A DNA stretch of 64,000 nucleotides from Amycolatopsis sp. FBCC-B4732. GTDB lineage: Bacteria > Actinomycetota > Actinomycetes > Mycobacteriales > Pseudonocardiaceae. Numbering within the stretch: the stretch's first letter is position 1; every line of letters begins with the position of its first letter. Position numbers and translations under genes: made by a program. The notes beneath the pieces were generated by a model. The model was not told the DNA's origin, did no database searches, and worked only from the letters and a program-made list of their open reading frames with translations. Below are positions 60,895 to 64,000 of this stretch, piece by piece. The stretch lies in NCBI RefSeq assembly GCF_023008405.1, contig NZ_CP095376.1:6180501-6244500 (forward strand), given 5' to 3'.

Positions 60895-61700
60895 GCCGTC
60901 ACCCCCGTCAGGTTGTTCAGCCACTTCGTGAACTCCTCGCGGTCGCGGCCCACCGCGTCCCATGCCTGGTACGCCGCGTTGTCGCGCTCGTAGTACCCCG
61001 CCGCGTACGACGGCTTCGCGCCGCCCGGGACCTCGGCCACCGCGGTGACCGCCCAAGATGGGAGGACCACCGCGCCCGGGCGGGGCTCCAGCTCGTCGAT
61101 GATCTCCTCGACCGTCACGATCGAGCGCTTCGCCGCCAGGACCGCTTCCTTCTGGACGCCCGTGATGCCCCACATCTGGACGTTGCCCGCGCGGTCGGCG
61201 CGCTGGGCGTGGACGATCGTCACGTCCGGGTTCAGGGCCGGGACCGCGGTCAGCTGCTCGCCGGTGAAGGGGCACGTGATCGGCTTGATCGTGTCCGTCT
61301 GGGCCGGGAGGTCCGTACCCGTGTAGCCGCGCAGGACCGCGAACGGCAGGCCTGATGCGCCGGCGACGTAGCGGTTCGCCATGCCCGCGTGGCTGTGCTC
61401 CTCGATCTCCAGCGGGACCGGCCAGTCGTGCTGGACGGCGTCGCGGAAGCGGTGCAGTGAGCCCACTCCCGGGTTGCCGCCCCACGAGAAGATCAGCTTG
61501 CGGGCGCAGCCCGCGCCGATCAGCTGGTCGTAGACGATGTCCGGGGTCATCCGCACCAGCGTGAGGTCACGCTTGCGCTGCCGGATGATCTCCTGCCCGG
61601 CCGCCACGGGGATGAGGTGCGTGAAGCCCTCGAGCGCGACGGTGTCCCCGTCGTGCACCAGCCGGGCCACGGCCTCCTCGAGCGACAGCAGCTCCGCCAT
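60891..61700 (-). CDS. pcaI: 3-Oxoadipate CoA-transferase subunit A
   Basis: A 269-residue subunit, first gene of the pca operon. Family motifs are LVHDGDTVALEGFTHLIP near the N-terminus, FSWGGNPGVGSLHRFRDA, and HAQRADRAGNVQMWG. It pairs with PcaJ to transfer CoA from succinyl-CoA to beta-ketoadipate. The ATG at 61700 has GGAG six bases upstream. It is divergent from an alpha-galactosidase gene. The stop TGA at 60893-60891 overlaps an ATG. Confidence 0.93.
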   Translation of the reverse strand: MAELLSLEEAVARLVHDGDTVALEGFTHLIPVAAGQEIIRQRKRDLTLVRMTPDIVYDQLIGAGCARKLIFSWGGNPGVGSLHRFRDAVQHDWPVPLEIEEHSHAGMANRYVAGASGLPFAVLRGYTGTDLPAQTDTIKPITCPFTGEQLTAVPALNPDVTIVHAQRADRAGNVQMWGITGVQKEAVLAAKRSIVTVEEIIDELEPRPGAVVLPSWAVTAVAEVPGGAKPSYAAGYYERDNAAYQAWDAVGRDREEFTKWLNNLTGVTA

Positions 61701-61714
61701 CACGTGCTCCAAAC

Positions 61715-61750
61715 TGTTCGCATCACGCACACTCGTTCTGCAACCGAACA
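61715..61750. promoter_or_regulatory. Candidate IclR/PcaR site upstream of pcaI
   Basis: TGTTCG at 61715-61720 and CGAACA at 61745-61750 are inverted repeats, and the DNA between contains GTTC at 61735-61738 that also pairs with GAAC at 61746-61749. It lies 15-50 bp upstream of the pcaI start. Several GTTC/GAAC half-sites suit an IclR-family regulator. By-eye pattern only. Confidence 0.35.
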
Positions 61751-61864
61751 TAGCACGCCTCCCGGCCCCCGAACAGCCGTCTTCCACCCAATGGATGACG
61801 CACGTACAGCGAAAGCTCGGCCGATCCGGATCAGCCGGGAGCCGTGCGGAAGCTTGGTCGTGCC

Positions 61865-61870
61865 TACGCT
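61865..61870 (+). promoter_or_regulatory. Candidate -10 element of a leaderless alpha-galactosidase message
   Basis: TACGCT fits the TANNNT consensus and ends seven bases before the ATG at 61878, with no ribosome site between. This is the layout of leaderless actinobacterial mRNAs. No clear -35 is seen. Confidence 0.35.
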
Positions 61871-61877
61871 CGGACGC

Positions 61878-63956
61878 ATGTCGCTCGTCGAACACGACCC
61901 CGCGCACCGGCTCTGGCTGCTGCGCACCCCCGAGAGCTCGTACGCGTTCCGGCTCGACGCCGACGACCGGCCGCGGCACGTCCACTGGGGCCCGCCGCTG
62001 ACACCGGCCCAGGCCGCGCAGGTCGCCGCGCGCCGCAACCCCGCCGACAGCAGCTTCGACGAGCCGGGCGACGAGCGGCAGGAACTCCCGGCCGAGGGCG
62101 GCGCGTTCTTCGGCGTCGCGGCGCTGGCCGTGCGGTACGAGGACGGCACGTCGGCGCTCGAGTGGCGCTACGCCGGGCACACCGGCACCGAGGACTCCCT
62201 GGTCGTGCGGCTCGCCGACCGACACTACCCCCTGGAGCTCTCGCTGCACTACCGCGTCCGCGGCAACGTCGTCGAACGCTGGACGTCACTGCGCGCGGAC
62301 GAGCCGGTTTCCCTGCTGCGCACGGATTCCGCGGCGTGGACGCTCCCCCGCCGCGAAGGCGCCCGCCTGACGCGGACGTCGGGTGCGTGGAGCGCCGAGC
62401 ACGGCGTGCTGCGCGAGCCGCTGCCGGTCGGCGAGACGACGTTGACCAGCCGCCGCGGCGTCTCCAGCCACCAGGTCGACCCGTGGGTGATGCTGGACGC
62501 GGGCGATGCCACCGAGACGGCGGGCGAGGTCTGGAGCACCGCGCTCGCCTGGAGCGGGAGCTGGCGGATCACCGTCGAGCGCACGCACACCGGGCGCGTG
62601 ACGTGGACCGGCGGGTTCGGCCACGAGAACGTCGCCTGGCGGCTGCGGCCCGGCGAAACCTGGGAGACGCCGGTGTTCGCCGGGCTCTACGCGGCCGACG
62701 GCTTCAGCGGGACGAGCCGGCGCTGGCACGCCTACGTCCGCGAGTTCGTCCAGCCACACCCCGGGGAACTGCGGCCGATCGTCTACAACTCGTGGGAAGC
62801 GACCGGGTGGGACGTCGACGAGAAGACCGAAACCGAGCTGGCCGCGGCCGCCGCGCAGCTCGGCGCGGAACTGTTCGTGATGGACGACGGCTGGTTCGGT
62901 GCCCGCACCGGTGACGCCGCCGGGCTCGGCGACTGGACCGCGAACGCACAACGCTTCCCGGCCGGGCTCAAGCCCCTGGCCGACGCCGTCCACGCGCACG
63001 GGATGCGGTTCGGGCTGTGGGTCGAGCCGGAGATGGTCAACCCGGACAGCGACCTCTACCGCGCGCACCCGGACTGGGTGCTGCACATGGCGAACCGCGA
63101 ACGCACCACGCTCCGGAACCAGCTCGTGCTGAACTTCGCGCGCGCGGACGTCGCCGGGTGGGCGCACGAGTGGCTCGACCGGCTGGTCGGCGAGCACGGC
63201 ATCGACTACCTCAAGTGGGACATGAACCGCGCTTTCACCGAAGCCGGCTGGCCGGGCGGGGAGGCCGGGCGCGTGTGGGTGGACCACGTCCGCGCGGTGC
63301 ACGCCATCCTCGACCGGCTGCGCGCCGGGCACCCCGCGTTGCGGATCCAGGGCTGCGCGGGCGGCGGCGGGCGCACCGACCTGGGGATCCTCGCCCGGAC
63401 CGACGAGATCTGGGCGTCCGACAACACCGACGCCGCCGACCGGATCACCATCCAGCACGGCTACGGGCAGCTCTACCCGGCGGGCACGATGTCGGCCTGG
63501 GTCACCGACAGCCCGAACCCCACCACCGGCCGCGAAGCGCCGTTGAGCTTTCGGTTCCACGTCGCCATGGCGGGCGTGCTCGGCCTCGGCGGCGACCTGC
63601 CTCGCTGGTCCGCCGCCGAACTGGCCGAAGCAGCGGAGCTTGTCGCGCTGTACAAGGAAATCCGGCCGGTCGTGCAGCACGGCGAGCTGTACCGGCTGGC
63701 GGATCCGGCGACCTCGGCGTTGACCGCGGTGCAGTACGTGCTCGGCGGCGAGGTGGTCGTCTTCTTCTGGCGACGGCCCACGGAGTTCGCGCGGCCGTTC
63801 ACGCCGCCGCGGCTCGCCGGGCTCGACCCGGCGGGGCGTTACCGCGACTCCGGCGGTGTCGTGCACGACGGCGCGGTGCTGCTCAGCCACGGCCTCGACG
63901 TGGGCTTCCCCGGCAGCGGGTACGCGAGCGCGGTGGTGCGGCTGACCAGGGCCTGA
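61878..63956 (+). CDS. Alpha-galactosidase, glycoside hydrolase family 36
   Basis: A 692-residue retaining glycosidase. The N-terminal beta-supersandwich domain (about residues 1-290) is followed by the (beta/alpha)8 barrel. NSWEATGWDVDE and VMDDGWFGAR open the barrel, IDYLKWDMNR holds the nucleophile Asp, and WASDNTDAADR holds the acid/base Asp. CAGGGGRTD is the typical GH36 loop. No signal peptide is seen, so it acts inside the cell, probably on imported galactosides such as raffinose or melibiose. No transporter or regulator for it is in view. The start ATG at 61878 lacks a ribosome site and may be leaderless. Confidence 0.94.
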   Translation: MSLVEHDPAHRLWLLRTPESSYAFRLDADDRPRHVHWGPPLTPAQAAQVAARRNPADSSFDEPGDERQELPAEGGAFFGVAALAVRYEDGTSALEWRYAGHTGTEDSLVVRLADRHYPLELSLHYRVRGNVVERWTSLRADEPVSLLRTDSAAWTLPRREGARLTRTSGAWSAEHGVLREPLPVGETTLTSRRGVSSHQVDPWVMLDAGDATETAGEVWSTALAWSGSWRITVERTHTGRVTWTGGFGHENVAWRLRPGETWETPVFAGLYAADGFSGTSRRWHAYVREFVQPHPGELRPIVYNSWEATGWDVDEKTETELAAAAAQLGAELFVMDDGWFGARTGDAAGLGDWTANAQRFPAGLKPLADAVHAHGMRFGLWVEPEMVNPDSDLYRAHPDWVLHMANRERTTLRNQLVLNFARADVAGWAHEWLDRLVGEHGIDYLKWDMNRAFTEAGWPGGEAGRVWVDHVRAVHAILDRLRAGHPALRIQGCAGGGGRTDLGILARTDEIWASDNTDAADRITIQHGYGQLYPAGTMSAWVTDSPNPTTGREAPLSFRFHVAMAGVLGLGGDLPRWSAAELAEAAELVALYKEIRPVVQHGELYRLADPATSALTAVQYVLGGEVVVFFWRRPTEFARPFTPPRLAGLDPAGRYRDSGGVVHDGAVLLSHGLDVGFPGSGYASAVVRLTRA

Positions 63957-64000
63957 TTACCCACGTCGATCGGACTGGCCGGAGCGGGTGACGTCGATTG

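Overview
The window is very GC-rich, with dense genes, many GTG starts and many 4-base ATGA/GTGA overlaps between neighbouring genes. Gene content (Smc/FtsY, KdpFABC with KdpDE, an NB-ARC/TPR STAND protein, form II Cox-like molybdo-hydroxylase, a CYP102-like P450 domain, protocatechuate and inositol catabolism) points to a soil actinomycete, most likely Pseudonocardiaceae and Amycolatopsis-like. The genus is inferred from style and content, not from a search.

Layout. 1-8.7 kb: ftsY (cut by the left edge), anmK plus a sodium:solute symporter, a secreted DUF3455-like protein, a small membrane protein, smc and acyP. 8.9-12.1 kb: a Pro/Thr-rich membrane-anchored protein and an NB-ARC/TPR protein. 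12.1-20.3 kb: a complete potassium system on the minus strand (27-aa peptide, kdpF, A, B, C, D, E and two small membrane proteins) with a KdpE-box-like repeat upstream. 20.6-23.3 kb: asparagine synthase, a small protein and a GNAT acetyltransferase. 23.3-33.7 kb: a myo-inositol-type locus. An oxidoreductase and a LacI regulator face an eight-gene, mostly overlapping operon (iolE, ABC transporter, iolC, aldolase, iolB, iolD) across a promoter that carries two LacI-type operators. 33.7-42.4 kb: P450/TetR pair, beta-propeller lipoprotein-like protein, MFS transporter, secreted metallophosphoesterase, small secreted protein, flavin monooxygenase and a membrane GGDEF protein. 42.5-54.6 kb: a Cox/xanthine-oxidase-type cluster (coxG, M, L, S, xdhC, VWA, MoxR, MobA-like), split by a tRNA-Arg and a GT-C membrane glycosyltransferase. 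54.6-61.7 kb: a pca (beta-ketoadipate) operon, pcaI-J-F-H-G-D-C with an IclR regulator but no pcaB. 61.9-64 kb: a GH36 alpha-galactosidase.

Functional logic. The kdp genes respond to potassium limitation and turgor. The iol operon imports and degrades a cyclitol or related sugar. The pca operon takes protocatechuate towards succinyl-CoA and acetyl-CoA. The cox genes encode a molybdenum hydroxylase with its maturation proteins.

Unusual signals. (1) The palindrome GTCCACWGTGGAC recurs inside unrelated genes and always encodes Ser-Thr-Val(-Asp) with the rare Thr codons ACA/ACT. (2) Nineteen tandem copies of a 45-bp unit separate the two subunits of the pca CoA-transferase, with an ATGA overlap kept at both ends. 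(3) A second GC-rich repeat island at 53.1-53.8 kb has repeat periods that are not multiples of three. (4) Degenerate copies of the coxG 3' end lie just beyond its stop codon. All repeat counts and hairpins were read by eye.
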